Source: Notamacropus eugenii (Eukaryota; Chordata; Mammalia; Diprotodontia; Macropodidae). Taken from it: DNA of 64,000 nucleotides. Shown here piece after piece: positions 1 to 10,620 of the stretch. A model generated the notes under the pieces. That model worked only from the letters and a program-made list of their open reading frames with translations. It searched no databases and had not been told where the DNA came from. Position numbers and translations under genes: made by a program. Within the stretch, counting starts at the first letter, position 1. Each line of letters opens with the position of its first letter. The DNA is taken from the NCBI RefSeq assembly GCF_028372415.1, contig NC_092875.1, positions 355,624,233 to 355,688,232 on the forward strand. Reading direction: 5' to 3'.

Positions 1-935
1 AACTCTCCTGGATCTATTTTTCAATTACTTTTTTTCTCCATGAGGTACTTTATATTTTCTTCATTTTTTCATGCTTTTAAATTTGTTTGACTGATTTCTG
101 ATGTCTCATAGAAACAACTTCCACTCACCCAATTCTCACTTTTAAAGTGTTATTATTCCCAATTAGCTTCAGTACTTTCTTTTCCATTTGGCTAATTGTG
201 CTCTTTAAGGAGTAATTTTCTTGAGTTGATTTTTGTATCTCCTTTTCCATGTCTGTTCTACTTTTTTAGCAGTTCTTTTCTTTTTTCAAGCTGCTGACTC
301 TTTTTTCATGATTCTTTTGTGTCACTTTCATTTGTTTTCCTAACTTTTCCTCCACCTTTCTTATATGATTTTTAAGCTCCTCTTTGAGTTCTTCCATAAA
401 TTCTTTCTGGACTTGAGACCATTTCCTCTTTTCCTTTTGAGTTTTTCCCATAGGTGTTTTGACATTGTTGTCTTCTTCTGAGTTTGTGTCTTGGTCTTTC
501 TTGTCACCATAATAGTTTTCTATGATCATATTATTTTTTCTTTGTTTTTTTTTTTTTTTTGCTCATCTTCTTTATGCCTTTTTCATTTATTTTACATTTG
601 AGCTCTGATTCCAGGGTAGAAAGGACACTGTCTCAGGCTTCTTGTACCATGGGCTGCACACATAGGATGTTTACTTGGTGCTATGCTAATATTGCCTGGA
701 GTCCCATGGGGAACCTTCATGTTTGGTGCTGTGCTGAGTGGGTGGGGATGGTGGTGACTGGGACTGCTGGAGGCTGTGGGAGTCTGGTAGCTTACCTGGT
801 ACTGAGTGGGATGTTAGTAGTGGTTTGTAGTATGTTCTGAGGCCTGGTGGGGTTTTTCTCTTTCCCCAGAGCTGTACAAAGCAGGTAGATGTCTGACCAC
901 TGCAGATGTGCTGAAAGCAAATTGTGCTCTAGTTG
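1..935 (-). mobile_element. L1/HAL1 ORF1 N-terminal part and 5' UTR, antisense
   Basis: Reading the minus strand, positions 529 to 266 give an 87-residue frame rich in K and E with heptad-like spacing (for example KEFMEELKEELKNHIRKVEEK). This is the coiled-coil start of marsupial L1/HAL1 ORF1. It is close in wording to the ORF1 start of the HAL1 at 4093 (VEEKLGRQMKV versus VEEKLGKQMKV here). The frame continues, broken by stops, toward position 1, so the element runs off the window edge. Positions 540-935 correspond to the 5' untranslated part: they align loosely with the antisense 5' UTR near 46330-46450 (shared 'gtagaaaggacactgtctca'-like wording). Near 935 the sequence switches to sense-strand L1 ORF2 tail. 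The copy is decayed. Confidence 0.75.
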
Positions 936-1435
936 CTGGAAGATTCCTGTTAATTGATTCAACCATTCTTTAGATCAATTTGGAACTCTTCCCAAAAGGG
1001 CTATAAAACTCTTTAGCCTAGCAGTACCATTACTATGTCTGTATTGAAAAAGAGATAAAAAAATAAAATGGAAAAGGACCTATATATATGGAAATATTTA
1101 TAGAAGTTCTTTTCTGGTGGCACAGGGATGGAAATTGGGAGGATGTCCATCAAATGGAGAATGGCTGAACAAATTTTGATATGTGAATATGATGGAATGA
1201 TATTGTGCTATAAGAAACGATGAGTAGAATGCTCTCAGAAAAAACTGTACCAACTTAGCGTGAGATGACACCAAGTGAAATGTACTATGTACAAAGTAAC
1301 AACATTATTGTGAGATGATCAGATGGAAATGATTTAGCTATTCTCAGCAGTATAATGATCCATGATGTGTCTGAAGGCTTTATGATGAAAAATGCTGTTT
1401 CCTCCCCCAAAGACATTATTGAATTGCAGTGTATT
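935..1435 (+). mobile_element. L1 ORF2 C-terminal end, sense strand, joined to the inverted 5' part
   Basis: From about 935 the plus strand reads as the last part of marsupial L1 ORF2 and early 3' UTR. It has the typical order 'gattcaaccattcttt' then 'caatttggaactcttcccaaa' then 'gatgtccatcaaatggagaatggctgaacaaattt', followed by the 'agtgaaatg' and 'ctcagcagtataatgatccatga' blocks. These match the same order seen in the copies at 2585 and 47212. Stops and small indels interrupt the frame, so it is dead. The 3' limit is uncertain because no clear poly(A) follows. Confidence 0.7.
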
Positions 1436-1439
1436 TAAA

Positions 1440-2580
1440 TGATCCGCACCAGAGTCCAGTGCCTTTTTTTTCTCTTACTCTTTATGATCTGTGGAACATC
1501 CATAAATGTTTGAAACAAAATGAGGTCCTTACTTTCTAGCTGACTCAAAGATCTCAGAGCCAAGGCATTATTATGAATCATTCTCAGTAATAATTGTAAA
1601 GATGCAGTGACATGAGGATGTATACAAACACACATGTACACACAAATGTATGTATAAATGGAACAAATGATAAAGTTGAAAGAGTTTTTGATTTGAAAGA
1701 AAACAAAGAGACTGCCCCTAGAGATGATGATTTTTTCCCCAGGAAATTCTGAGGTGTCTTCATGATATGAGAAGAGAGATTTTCTGTCAATAGCTTAAAT
1801 CCACACTGCAAGCAGGATGAGTATATCTAGAATGTAGGAGCCAAAAGGAGAAGAGAGAGAAATTAGGACATATTGGAAGATAATGGCTTTTTAACTACAA
1901 GTAGAGCTACAGAACGTTCAGTACCTGATAAAAATTGCCCAGGAGCCTATATCTGTTGAGATGACAAATTTATTCACTGCAAGCAATTATATTGAAAATG
2001 TAACTGTTCAGGGAAGGAAACTGTCTCTTGGGTGGAAGTCCCTCCCCAGAGAATGGGGAATACTGCAATTATTTTAAAGTTTTATTTTACAGATCCTGGA
2101 AGACTGGTATGCATTTAGAAATGTAGTTTAAATTACTGTACAGGGGCATTCTTATAATTTGTGTCTTACACTTAACTAATGCAAATCTTCATAAATAATA
2201 TGAAATTTGATAGATTTAAAAATAATTGGGTAGAAATTGTATTATATTTACCTGGACATATTCTAGATTTTGTTATAGAATATTTTTTATTAGTGATATT
2301 AGATAGATGTTAGTTGACATAATATTTAATAACTACAGTGGATACTGAAGGGTGGATAATAATGTGTTTTTATGACTGTTGTTTGATAACTACTAATACT
2401 CTTTTATGGGTTTTGAATGCAGTCAATTAAAATTTCAATTATAGAGATGTATGACATTTGGGAAATACAGGAGAGAAACTTTTTTCCATATTTGACTTTG
2501 ACACCTAACTTTGGAGGTAATACATTTGGTTTAGAGAGTGATTAAGTCAGTTCCAAAAGATTTCCAAAGTTTTTGTCTCT
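1440..2580. other. No gene recognised
   Basis: This AT-rich stretch has only short open frames (75 codons or fewer) without recognisable protein similarity. There is a short CA/TG-like run near 1627-1655. I see no splice-flanked exon, RNA gene or named repeat. Confidence 0.5.
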
Positions 2581-2584
2581 CAAG

Positions 2585-3325
2585 AAGACATCATGTTTCC
2601 TTTGACCCAGCAACACCAGTGCTAGGTCTGTGTCCCAAAGAGATAAAAAGGAAACACACAAGAAGGACTTGCATGTATACAAAATATTTGTACCAATTCT
2701 TTTTGTAGTGGCAAAGAATTGGAAATTGAGGGTATGTCTGTCCATCAATTAGGGAAAGTTGTGGTATCTGATTATGATAAAATAGTATTGTTGCACTGGA
2801 AGAAATGATGAGCAGCATGGTATCAGAAAAACCTGGAAAGACTTCTATGAACTAATGCAAAGTGAAGTGAGCAGAACCTGGAAACCGTTGTACGTAGTGG
2901 AAATAAAATTGTACAATGATAAATTATGAATGATTTTGCTGTTCTCAGTAATACAACAATTCAAGACAATTCCAAAGGAATTATGATGAAAAATTCTATC
3001 TTCCTCCCGAGAAAGAACTGATGGAGGCTAAATGCAGACTAACACATACCTCTTTTAAACTTCGTTTTTCTTTTCTTGCTATTTTCCTTGGTTTTCTGTT
3101 TGGTTTGTGTTTCCTTTTACACTATGGCTAAGATAGAAATATATTTTTCCATGAATGCACTTGCATAATCTATATAAAACTTCTTTGATATATGATGAGG
3201 GGATAGAGGAAAAGGGAAGGAATGAGAGAGAATTTGTAGCTCATTAAAAAAAACTGAGTGTTAAATTGTTTTACACTTAATTGGAAAAATGAATATGAGA
3301 AAAATTAAAAGAAAAGATTGTGTCT
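2585..3325 (+). mobile_element. 5'-truncated L1, ORF2 tail plus 3' UTR
   Basis: The plus strand starts in the ORF2 C-terminus ('cctttgacccagcaacaccagtg' codes for PFDPATPVLGL), passes through 'gtccatcaattagggaa' and 'aaagtgaagtgagcagaacc', then the L1 3' UTR ('gaactgatggaggctaaatgcag'), and ends in an A-rich segment near 3310-3325. Its length of about 740 bp is typical of a 5'-truncated insertion. Several stops lie in the ORF2 remnant. A weak candidate duplication ('ttgtctctca' before, 'ttgtgtctca' after) is not convincing. Confidence 0.8.
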
Positions 3326-3329
3326 CACT

Positions 3330-4077
3330 GAATTTTTTTGGTGTTTGGGAATGAAAGTACTATATTTTGAGAAAACATTCACGTAGTACATAACCAGAAG
3401 TAAAGAAATTTGAACAATATGTGTTAGGATTGGAACTATAGAAAGCATGATTTATGCTTTTCCACATCCTCTATTAAGGAAGCAAAATGTTAGTCCTGCA
3501 ATGTTCCTGAGGTTTCATACAGAGAATTCATTTTAAAGGTATGTTAGTGAATGGAGAGAATGTGTTTCCTCTTTCTTCATCTTGATTTTTCCATTACTTG
3601 AGAAGTTCTTCCTACTTTTCTGTACGTTAAGAAAATTGTTGAACTCTATGGTACTAAAGGTGAACTAAGTAAACTTTTGATATATTGTCTATCCTGACTG
3701 GTATCAACAATACATAAACTTAGGCAACGGAGGAAACTGAGAGGTTTCTAGCAACACTAATATAAATTTACAATGTTTTATCTTTCATTTAAATAAAGGA
3801 ATACCATTTTCTCTGATTTTGCAAAGGTCAACCTTAAATTGTCCTTGTCATCAAACTGAGGAAGTGACTTTTTATTTTTTATTAGGACTAGACCCTCTTG
3901 ACTTAAAAATGTATTTGTCATTTTAAAATGATTAGGACCTCTGTATGTACCATGAAACTTGGAAAAGAGAAAGTATGATTTTTGTCTACAAGGGAAGCCA
4001 AGGAATTATTTGTAGGTCACTCCAGTGACATATTAACAACACAGTCAGGGTTTCTTGCTACAGAGAGCCCATACTTA
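3330..4077. other. No gene recognised
   Basis: AT-rich sequence with no open frame of interest, no RNA gene and no repeat that I can name. Position 4078 begins the target-site duplication of the downstream HAL1. Confidence 0.5.
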
Positions 4078-4092
4078 AAAATTCACCCTGGG
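4078..4092. repeat. Target-site duplication, left copy, of the HAL1
   Basis: The 15-mer aaaattcaccctggg at 4078-4092 recurs exactly at 9233-9247, immediately after the A-rich tail of the element. This fixes both ends of the HAL1 insertion and is the hallmark of target-primed reverse transcription. Confidence 0.9.
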
Positions 4093-4794
4093 GAGGGAGG
4101 AGGGTGGAACCAAGATGGTGGAATAGAAGGATACACATATAATAGCTCTTCCCCCACAGCCCATACCTGTAAAATACCTGTAAAAAATGACTCTCAATAA
4201 ATTCTAGAGGAGCAGAAGCCGCAGAACAAGAGAATAAAAGAGATTTCCAGCCCAAGGTAACTTGGAAGGCCGACAGGAAAGTGCTATCACACTGGACATG
4301 GAGCGGAGCTCAGCCCAGGCTCGGCCATGCAGCACCAAGAGGAACAGGACTGGAACAGGCCTCAGGGGTGAAATCCCCAGCAGCAGTGGTTCTCAGATCC
4401 CTCAACCCGCAAATGCCAAAGTCAGCTTCAAAGTTCAGTGAAAAAGTTTTTTCAACTGGGTGACAAAGGAGAAGCATCCTTCCCTAGCCCTGGCCCCAGG
4501 TGGCAGCGATGGTGTGGCAACAGCATCAGCAGGAGTAACAGTACCAGCATCCATTTGTGGAGCCCTCAGCCTAAAGCCCCTGGGAGAACTTGAGCTGCTG
4601 ATCTGAAGGAATTCTACTACTCACAGATTCTGGGCAGAAAAGATTTTGGTTGCTTCCAGACCAGTGTGCAGGCCAGGAGAGGAGTTTACTCTTCTCCCTT
4701 GATTGTGCCACCTTGGAGGAACTGAGAACTTACAGGTCCCCAGAATATACCCTCCTCTTGACAAAGGACATAAAAGTCAAATAACTGGCTGGGA

Positions 4795-5241
4795 ATAAGC
4801 CCCAAAAAGAGAAAAAATAAGATGATAGAAGGTTACTTTCTTGGTGAACAGGTATTTTCTTCCATCCTTTCCAATGAGGAAGAACAATGCATACCTTCAG
4901 GGGAAGTCAAGGCTTCCAATACCACCAAAATAAATATGTAGTGGTCTAAGGCCATGGAAGACCTCAAAAAGGATTTTGAAAATCAAGTAAGACAGGTGGA
5001 GGAAAAGTTGGGAAGACAAATGAAAGTGATGTAAGAAAATCATGAAAAACAAGTCAACAGCTTGCTAAAGAAGACCCAAAAAAATGCCGAAGAAAATAAC
5101 ACCTTTACAAATAGGCTAACTCAATTGACAAAAGAGGTCCAAAAAGCCAATGAAGAGAAGAATGCTTTAAAAAGCAGAATTAGCAAAATGGGGGAGTTTC
5201 AAAAGTTCACTGAAGAAAGCAGTTCTTTAAAAATGAGAATG
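4795..5241 (+). pseudogene. HAL1 ORF1, 5' part (coiled coil)
   Basis: The frame reads through 'EEKLGRQMKV', a stop, then from 5062 an open stretch MLKKTQKNAEENNTFTNRL... with regular charged and hydrophobic heptads ending at KMRM. This is the coiled-coil half of ORF1, which trimerises in L1 ORF1 proteins. At 5241 it is cut by the TBRG1 retrocopy. The matching continuation (RMKQMEANNFMRIQEI) begins at about 7591. There are at least two in-frame stops before 5062, so it was not coding when last active or has decayed since. Confidence 0.8.
5220..5241. repeat. Target-site duplication, left copy, of the TBRG1 retrocopy
   Basis: The core 13-mer aaaaatgagaatg occurs at 5229-5241 and again at 7583-7595, on the two sides of the insert. 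The preceding 'cagttct' is also shared (5220 and 7572), so the duplication may be up to about 22 bp. It lies inside HAL1 ORF1, and the A-rich target site suits L1 endonuclease. Confidence 0.75.
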
Positions 5242-7582
5242 GAGATTGCAAGACCCAGAAACGCAGCACCAGCAGCATCTAGTGGGCCTGAGCAGCTGTC
5301 TCTGGGCTGCTCCCAGCCTCTCCAAAGCCGGCAAACCATTCTCTCCTCCTCCTTTTGGGAGCAGGAGCTTATGCTTCAAGTCTGGCAGGGAGGCCCTCCA
5401 GAGTGCGCTCCCTGGAGCCCCGGGGTGCTAGAATGGGTCATGAGCCTCCTGGGTGGCTTTGGCTCTTCTCCTCTTTCCCCACTACAAGCTGACAAGCCCA
5501 GGATGAAAAGCCCCCAAAGAAGAGTCAGAAGGAGAAGTACCGGCTGAAGTACCTCCAGCTGTACTCTGGCTGGGCAAGGCAACCAAGGCCACGGTGTTTG
5601 AAAATGTAGCTATTTGTGGTGAAATTGCCCACCTTGAGGAAAAGTTTATCAAAGCAAAAGAAGAAAGAAGGTATCTCCTGAAAAAACAACTTCAACTACA
5701 AACCCTGATTGAAGGGGAGACCTAGACTGTAGCAACCACCCACAGTTCTAACCTGCCTTTGAGTTATGGTGTGGCCACTTCCATGATTTCATTCAAGGAG
5801 CCAGACCTGTTACTGTATCTAACTCTGTGGTTGAAGAACCATTTGGGAAGAAACCCAAGAAAGGTTTCTGGGGACGGTCAGATCCCCCAAGGGCTGCCTG
5901 ACAATGATGCAACTATGAGCTCTGAGGTCTTTCAGAGACAGGCCTTTGAAGAAGATGATGATGATCCTATTCTACGAGGATCTCTGGATCTCCCAGGGCT
6001 CCAATCTGCATCATTTGTGTCATCCTATCATGTTCCTGACGCATGAGCCCCTGCCAGCCACTCACCTGCAGCACATTAAGTCTCCATCCCAGTGCAGCTC
6101 AGCCTAGTCTTCAGACTGAATAAGGCAACAGAGACTACACCAGGCTTATCATGGTGAAATTTTTAAGTGAAGATAAAACTTAGAATGTATGAAAAGTAGC
6201 AGAATCCAGCTAGGATAATGGAAGATCTCTTGGCAATGATTTTCCCTGGTAAAAACTGTGACTGTTTTTATCTTTTGTAATAAACTTTTCTTGTCATTCC
6301 TGCTTTGTTTTCAAAATGTTGTAATTAGGGTCTCACTTTGCTTCTGTTGTTATTGCTTCTGCCTAAGGCTAAAATGAATTTCTCTCTTTTATCTAATTCA
6401 TTTTGCTAAAGCCCTTGTTATAGAAAAAGATAATGATTTTGACTTAGCAAAGTTAACCAGCTTATCATTTAGTTTTGTACATGTTGATCTGAATCTTTCC
6501 TTTGGCCCAAATTGCTATTTTATTTTTATAGTAAGACTTCATTGAAAGCAAGGTCCTTGTACACATAGATGCTAGAGAAGTCTGGCCCATGATGTACAGT
6601 CAACATTTTACTTATCTTTCTTCCACTTCCCTAGAGACAGTCCTAAAGTCTGAACTTGGGCCACCCCTATCCTAGCTCTAGCTTTTTGATTCCTAGACTG
6701 CCATTCTGTTCTAGACATCACTAGGTACTGATAAGAATAGATTCCTTGGTCTTGCTGCATGAACTAACAAGCCTCCAGCCTCCACTGCCTCCTCCATATT
6801 TCTCATAGCAGTTCTATAGATTTGCCCTCTTACTAATCCTGTTAGCTAACAGCCCTTGGTGCCTGTTTATTCTGAATACCACCAAAAAAGTTGGGATACT
6901 TTTCCTATTTCTGTAGTACAATTTCTGCTAAAAATAAACATTAGGAATAAATATAGTATCCTGTCATTCATCAGACAACTTTAAATAGGACTTGCTAAAA
7001 CCTGACTTGATAAGGTTTTAAGTTAACTAGTAATATAAGAAGTATCTAATCTATGGTTTGAACAGGGTGCTAGACAGAGCATTACATCTGGAATCAGAAG
7101 ACCTGGGTTCAACCCAGCCTGACTTGTTACTTGTGTGACAACGTGAGAGCCTCACAATTTCTTCATTTATAAAACAAAGATATAAGGGTTATAAGGAAAA
7201 TATTTTATAAATCTTAAGAAAATCACATAAATTGATATTAAAGCATAGATTCCTAATAAAATAAGGAATTATAATAAAAAAACCTAGAATAATGAAAATA
7301 ACTTTATTTTTATATTCTTCTAATCCTGTCATCACCTTACTTTAGAAACATAATATACAAAAATTCAAAATTTAGAGACAGATGAAATAGTTTCACTTCA
7401 AATGTTTTCTTTAAAGCAGTTTTTGTTAAGTATTCTGCTTTCCTACAGCATTTAAATTTTAAATTTAGAATATTGCCTCCCAAACTATTTCTTGCAATGT
7501 GAATATGAAGAACTTTCATGAGAAAGCATCAATGCTAGTAATACTTTGCTATCTAAAATATTAAATCTGCTCAGTTCTGAAA
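5242..7582 (+). pseudogene. TBRG1: Processed pseudogene of TBRG1 mRNA inserted in the HAL1
   Basis: TBRG1 (NIAM) is a nuclear growth-inhibitory protein with paired FYRN/FYRC motifs. Recognisable parts in order: a GC-rich 5' leader (5242-5439); a start at 5440 giving MSLLGGFGSSPLSPLQADK; then, across frame changes, KYRLKYL, ATVFEN, GEIAHLEEKFIKAKEERR and YLLKKQLQLQTLIEGE (5545-5720); then LSYGVATS (5760) and VEEPFGKKPKK (about 5830-5860). From here it jumps to the C-terminus DGQIPQGLPDNDATMS... SLDLPGLQSASFVSSY (5875-6030). These match my memory of TBRG1. About 200 or more residues carrying the FYRN/FYRC domains are absent at the junction near 5860. There are no introns. The 3' UTR is taken to run to the right duplication, but no clear poly(A) remains, and a SINE sits at 7063-7205. 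Frameshifts and stops make it non-coding. Confidence 0.85.
7063..7205 (+). repeat. MIR/CORE-type SINE inside the TBRG1 retrocopy
   Basis: The order is 'gtgctagacagagca', 'gaatcagaagacctgggttcaa', 'tgttacttgtgtgac', 'cacaatttcttcatttataaaac'. This is a tRNA-derived head plus MIR-like core in the sense direction. It lies in what should be the retrocopy 3' UTR. It therefore either was part of the parental mRNA or landed later. Confidence 0.65.
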
Positions 7583-7590
7583 AAAAATGA

Positions 7591-8243
7591 GAATGAAGCA
7601 GATGGAAGCTAACAACTTTATGAGAATCCAAGAAATTACCAAACAAAACCAAAAGCATGAAAAAATGGAAGATAAGGTAAAATATCTCACTGGAAAAACA
7701 ACTGATCTGCAAAAGAGATCCAGAAGAGACAATTTAAAAATTATGGGACTACCAGAAAGCCATGGTCCAAAAACAGAATCTAGACATTATTTTTCATGAA
7801 ATTATCAAGGAAAACTTCCCTAATATTCTAGAACCAGAGGGCAAAACAAATATTGAAAGAATCCACTGATTAGCTCCTGAAAGAGACTCAAAAAGAGAAA
7901 CTCCTAGGAATATTGTAGCCAAATTCTAGAGTTCCCAGGTAAAGGAGAAAATATTACAAGTAGCTAGAAAGAAACAATTCAAGTATTGTGGAAATACAAT
8001 CAGAAGAACACAGGATCTGGAAGTTTCTACATTAAGAGATTGAAGGGCTTGGAATATGATATTACAGAAGTCAAAGGAACTGGGATTAAAACCAAAAATC
8101 ACCTATCCAGCAAAACTGAGTGTAATACTTCAGGGGAAAAATGGTCATTCAATGAAATAGAGGACTTTCAAGCTTTCTTGATGAAAAAAACAGAGCTGAA
8201 TAGAAAATTTGACTTTCAAACACAAGAGTCAAGAGAAGCATGA
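7591..8243 (+). pseudogene. HAL1 ORF1, 3' part (RRM and C-terminal domain)
   Basis: Resuming after the insert, the frame gives RMKQMEANNFMRIQEITKQN, then RSRRDNLKIMGLPES (the conserved RR-NL-I-G-PE motif at the start of the L1 ORF1 RNA-recognition domain). A broken middle follows, then KTKNHLSSKTECNTSGEKW, FNEIEDFQAFLMKK and a stop after SREA at 8243. The C-terminal domain is complete in length but crossed by several stops and frame changes. The stop is followed directly by an untranslated tail rather than ORF2. Confidence 0.8.
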
Positions 8244-8367
8244 AAAGGTAAAGAGGAAAGAGAAAACATAAAGGACTTTCTAAAGCTGAACTGTTTACAT
8301 TCTTACATGGAAAGATAATGTTTGTAACTCTTGAGACTTTTCTCAGTATTTGGGTAGTTGGAGGGAT

Positions 8368-8386
8368 TATACACACACACACACAG
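8368..8386 (+). repeat. Short (CA)n microsatellite in the HAL1 3' UTR
   Basis: About nine acacac dinucleotides lie within the HAL1 3' UTR after 'ggagggattata'. This position probably carries the repeat in the family consensus too. Confidence 0.7.
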
Positions 8387-9232
8387 AACAGGTTGAGTTG
8401 AATAAGAAGGGATGATATCTAAAAAAATAAAATTAAGGGGTGAGAGAGGAATATATTGGGAGAAGAAAGGGAGAAATGGCATGGGGCAAATTATCACACA
8501 TAAAAGAAGCAACGGAAAGCTTTTTCAATGAAGGATAAAGGGAGGAGGTAAGAGGGAAACAGTGAAGCTTACTCTCTTCACATTGGGCTTAAGTAGGGAA
8601 TAAGATGCTCACTCAATTTGATATGAAAATCTATCTTACACTACAGGAAGGTAGGGGAGAAGAGGACAAATGGAGTGAGGGGGATAATAGAAGGGAGGGA
8701 AAATGGGAGAAGGGAGTAATTAGAAGTAAACGCTTTTGGGGAGGGACAAGGTCAAATGAAAGAATAGAATAAATGGGGGACAGGATAGGATGGAGGGAAA
8801 TATAATTAGTCTTACATAACATGACTATTATGGAAATGTTTTTCAAAACTTCACATACATAGCCTATTTTTAATTGCTTGCCTTCTCAGTGCAGATGAAG
8901 TAGGGAGGGAGGAAGTGAGAGAAGTTGGAATTCAAAGTATTAGAAATGAATGTTGAGAATTGTTTTTGCATACAACTGGAAAATAAGAAATACAGGTAAT
9001 GGGGTATAGAAATCTATCTTGCCCTACAAGAAAAGAGAGATGGGAATAAGGGGAGGGTGGGGTGTGATAGAAGGGAGGGCATATTGAGGGAAGGGGTAAT
9101 CGGAATGCAAGGTGTTATGGGGTGGGGAGGGAAGAGATGAGGAGAAAATTTGGAACTCAAAATTTTGTGGAAATGAATGTTGAAAACTAAAAATAAATAA
9201 ATAAACATTAAAAAAAAGGAAAAAAAAAAAGG

Positions 9233-9247
9233 AAAATTCACCCTGGG
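9233..9247. repeat. Target-site duplication, right copy, of the HAL1
   Basis: Exact repeat of the 15-mer at 4078-4092, immediately following the A-rich tail 'aaaaaaaaaagg'. Confidence 0.9.
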
Positions 9248-9934
9248 ACATATGAGGAGAATGCAAGATTCTGCCTCAGAATATTCAAACCCTGGAAATA
9301 GACATTCAGACCACAACATTCTTCCTCGCTTCTTCCCAGCCAATAAGTGCTCTGGGAAATATACACAAAGATGCAATCATTTTGGAAACGTTTTTCTCCC
9401 TATGTAAACACAAGGAATACAAATGGGCTAAAACTTGAAAGGTTACTTAGATCTTTTTTTGTTGTTGTTCTCACTTTAAGAATGATTTAAGCTGACAAAA
9501 GACATGTTAGCTTCCTTAGTTAAATCTACCATAAATGGTAATTTTCTTTTGTCCTCCTTAAGATCCAAACTAACATTTCAGGGGTGGACCATAAGAGCTT
9601 AGCTAACCTGCCCCATTTCTTTACCAATCCTTTGTGTAGACTATGGTAGCTTCTATTGCTAACCAAAGTACTGACATGCTGCTGGAATAACAGGTAAGCT
9701 CTTGGAAGACAAATGCTATGTTTTTCTTTGTTTTTGTAAAGTTTCTCATCCTCAGCAAAACATGATGCTGCATGTAGCATTCAACAAGTAAACAGCATCA
9801 GTAATAACAGGAGCAAACTCTAGAGAATCTAAGAAGGGCAAAGATATTTTGTTGTTCTGGTTGATATCACTTGCAAATGACCTGAATGGAGTGAAAGTTA
9901 TAGGAAGGCAAAGAAGAAAACACAAAGATATTCT

Positions 9935-9968
9935 TTGTCTTTCTCTGTCTCTGTCTCTCTCTCTCTCA
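9935..9968 (+). repeat. CT-rich simple repeat
   Basis: An imperfect (CTGTCT)/(CT) run, 'ctttctctgtctctgtctct' extended by ctctct. Confidence 0.8.
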
Positions 9969-10399
9969 TAAGTCAGACAACTCAAGTCTACATTTCTCAG
10001 CCACCTGTGACTCTGTATTTCTATATAAAGCAGGTGAAACTGGGATTCATTCATATCTCTTTTGTTAATGAGATTCCCCTGTACCCCATGTTCTGTTGAC
10101 CAAATGATCAAATTCATGGTAGTTGCTCCCTGGGAAGGAAAATATTTCCTGAAGCTTTGTTTATAATACAGAACAGATAAAGAGAAACCTAAGATGCTAT
10201 AAATGTCACATTGCTCACTGCTCAAATTGGCTACTTCTTGATTTCTAGAAGCAATTTTAAGTTGCAAGTGTTAACAAGTAGACATATCCATGCACATCTT
10301 TCCACTCGCCGAGATCAGATGTTGTTATCTGAAAATGTCCTTAGAGTTGTTAGATATTAATTATGCAGAATGGAGACTAGCACTCACAGTGTTTGTTTG

Positions 10400-10620
10400 C
10401 TTACCTGCCTGTCTACCTGCCTCCCTGTGTGTCTGTCCATCTGCCTCTGATTCTGCTTCTCTTACCCTCCAACCCTCTCTGTCTGTCTCCCCTTCTTTAT
10501 ATGTCCCTTTGTATGTGTGTATATATGTATTTTACATATATACACACATGTGCACACATGTATACATATGTATATGTATCTACATTCATATACTTTATAT
10601 ACATATATACACATTTTGTT
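10400..10620 (+). repeat. Pyrimidine-rich then TA/CA-rich low-complexity stretch
   Basis: Imperfect 'cctgcctgtctacctgcctc' sequence is followed by 'ctctgtctgtctcc' and then mixed 'tatatgtat / acacatgt' units to about 10615. It probably arose by decay of one or more microsatellites. Two overlapping open frames here are artefacts of this composition. Confidence 0.65.

Larger units (their letters stand above)
4093..9232 (+). mobile_element. HAL1-type L1 derivative (ORF1 only), 5'-complete, split by a TBRG1 retrocopy
   Basis: The element opens with a purine-rich start followed by 'ggtggaaccaagatggtgg', the start expected of full-length marsupial L1/HAL1, and ends at an A-rich tail at about 9190-9232. 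Exact 15-bp duplications flank it. Without the foreign insert (about 5242-7582) it is about 2.8 kb. That fits a 5' UTR (to about 4795), one ORF1 and a 3' UTR of about 990 bp, with no room for and no trace of ORF2. This is the definition of HAL1. The 3' UTR is A/G-rich and has two related segments, near 8580-8800 and 9000-9130, sharing 'gaaatctatctt' and 'gatagaagggaggg' wording. It was presumably mobilised by L1 machinery in trans. It is now dead. Confidence 0.85.

Noticed and set aside
5062-5547. 161-codon plus-strand open frame as a gene
   Set aside because: It is a chance fusion of HAL1 ORF1 coiled coil with the TBRG1 retrocopy leader and the start of its coding region.
9014-9376. 120-codon minus-strand open frame with hydrophobic segments
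   Set aside because: Antisense of the HAL1 3' UTR and A-rich tail.
9752-10267. 171-codon minus-strand open frame, longest in the window
   Set aside because: No motif or similarity that I know, includes a translated CT microsatellite (RERDRDRERQR), and lacks any supporting structure. Treated as chance.
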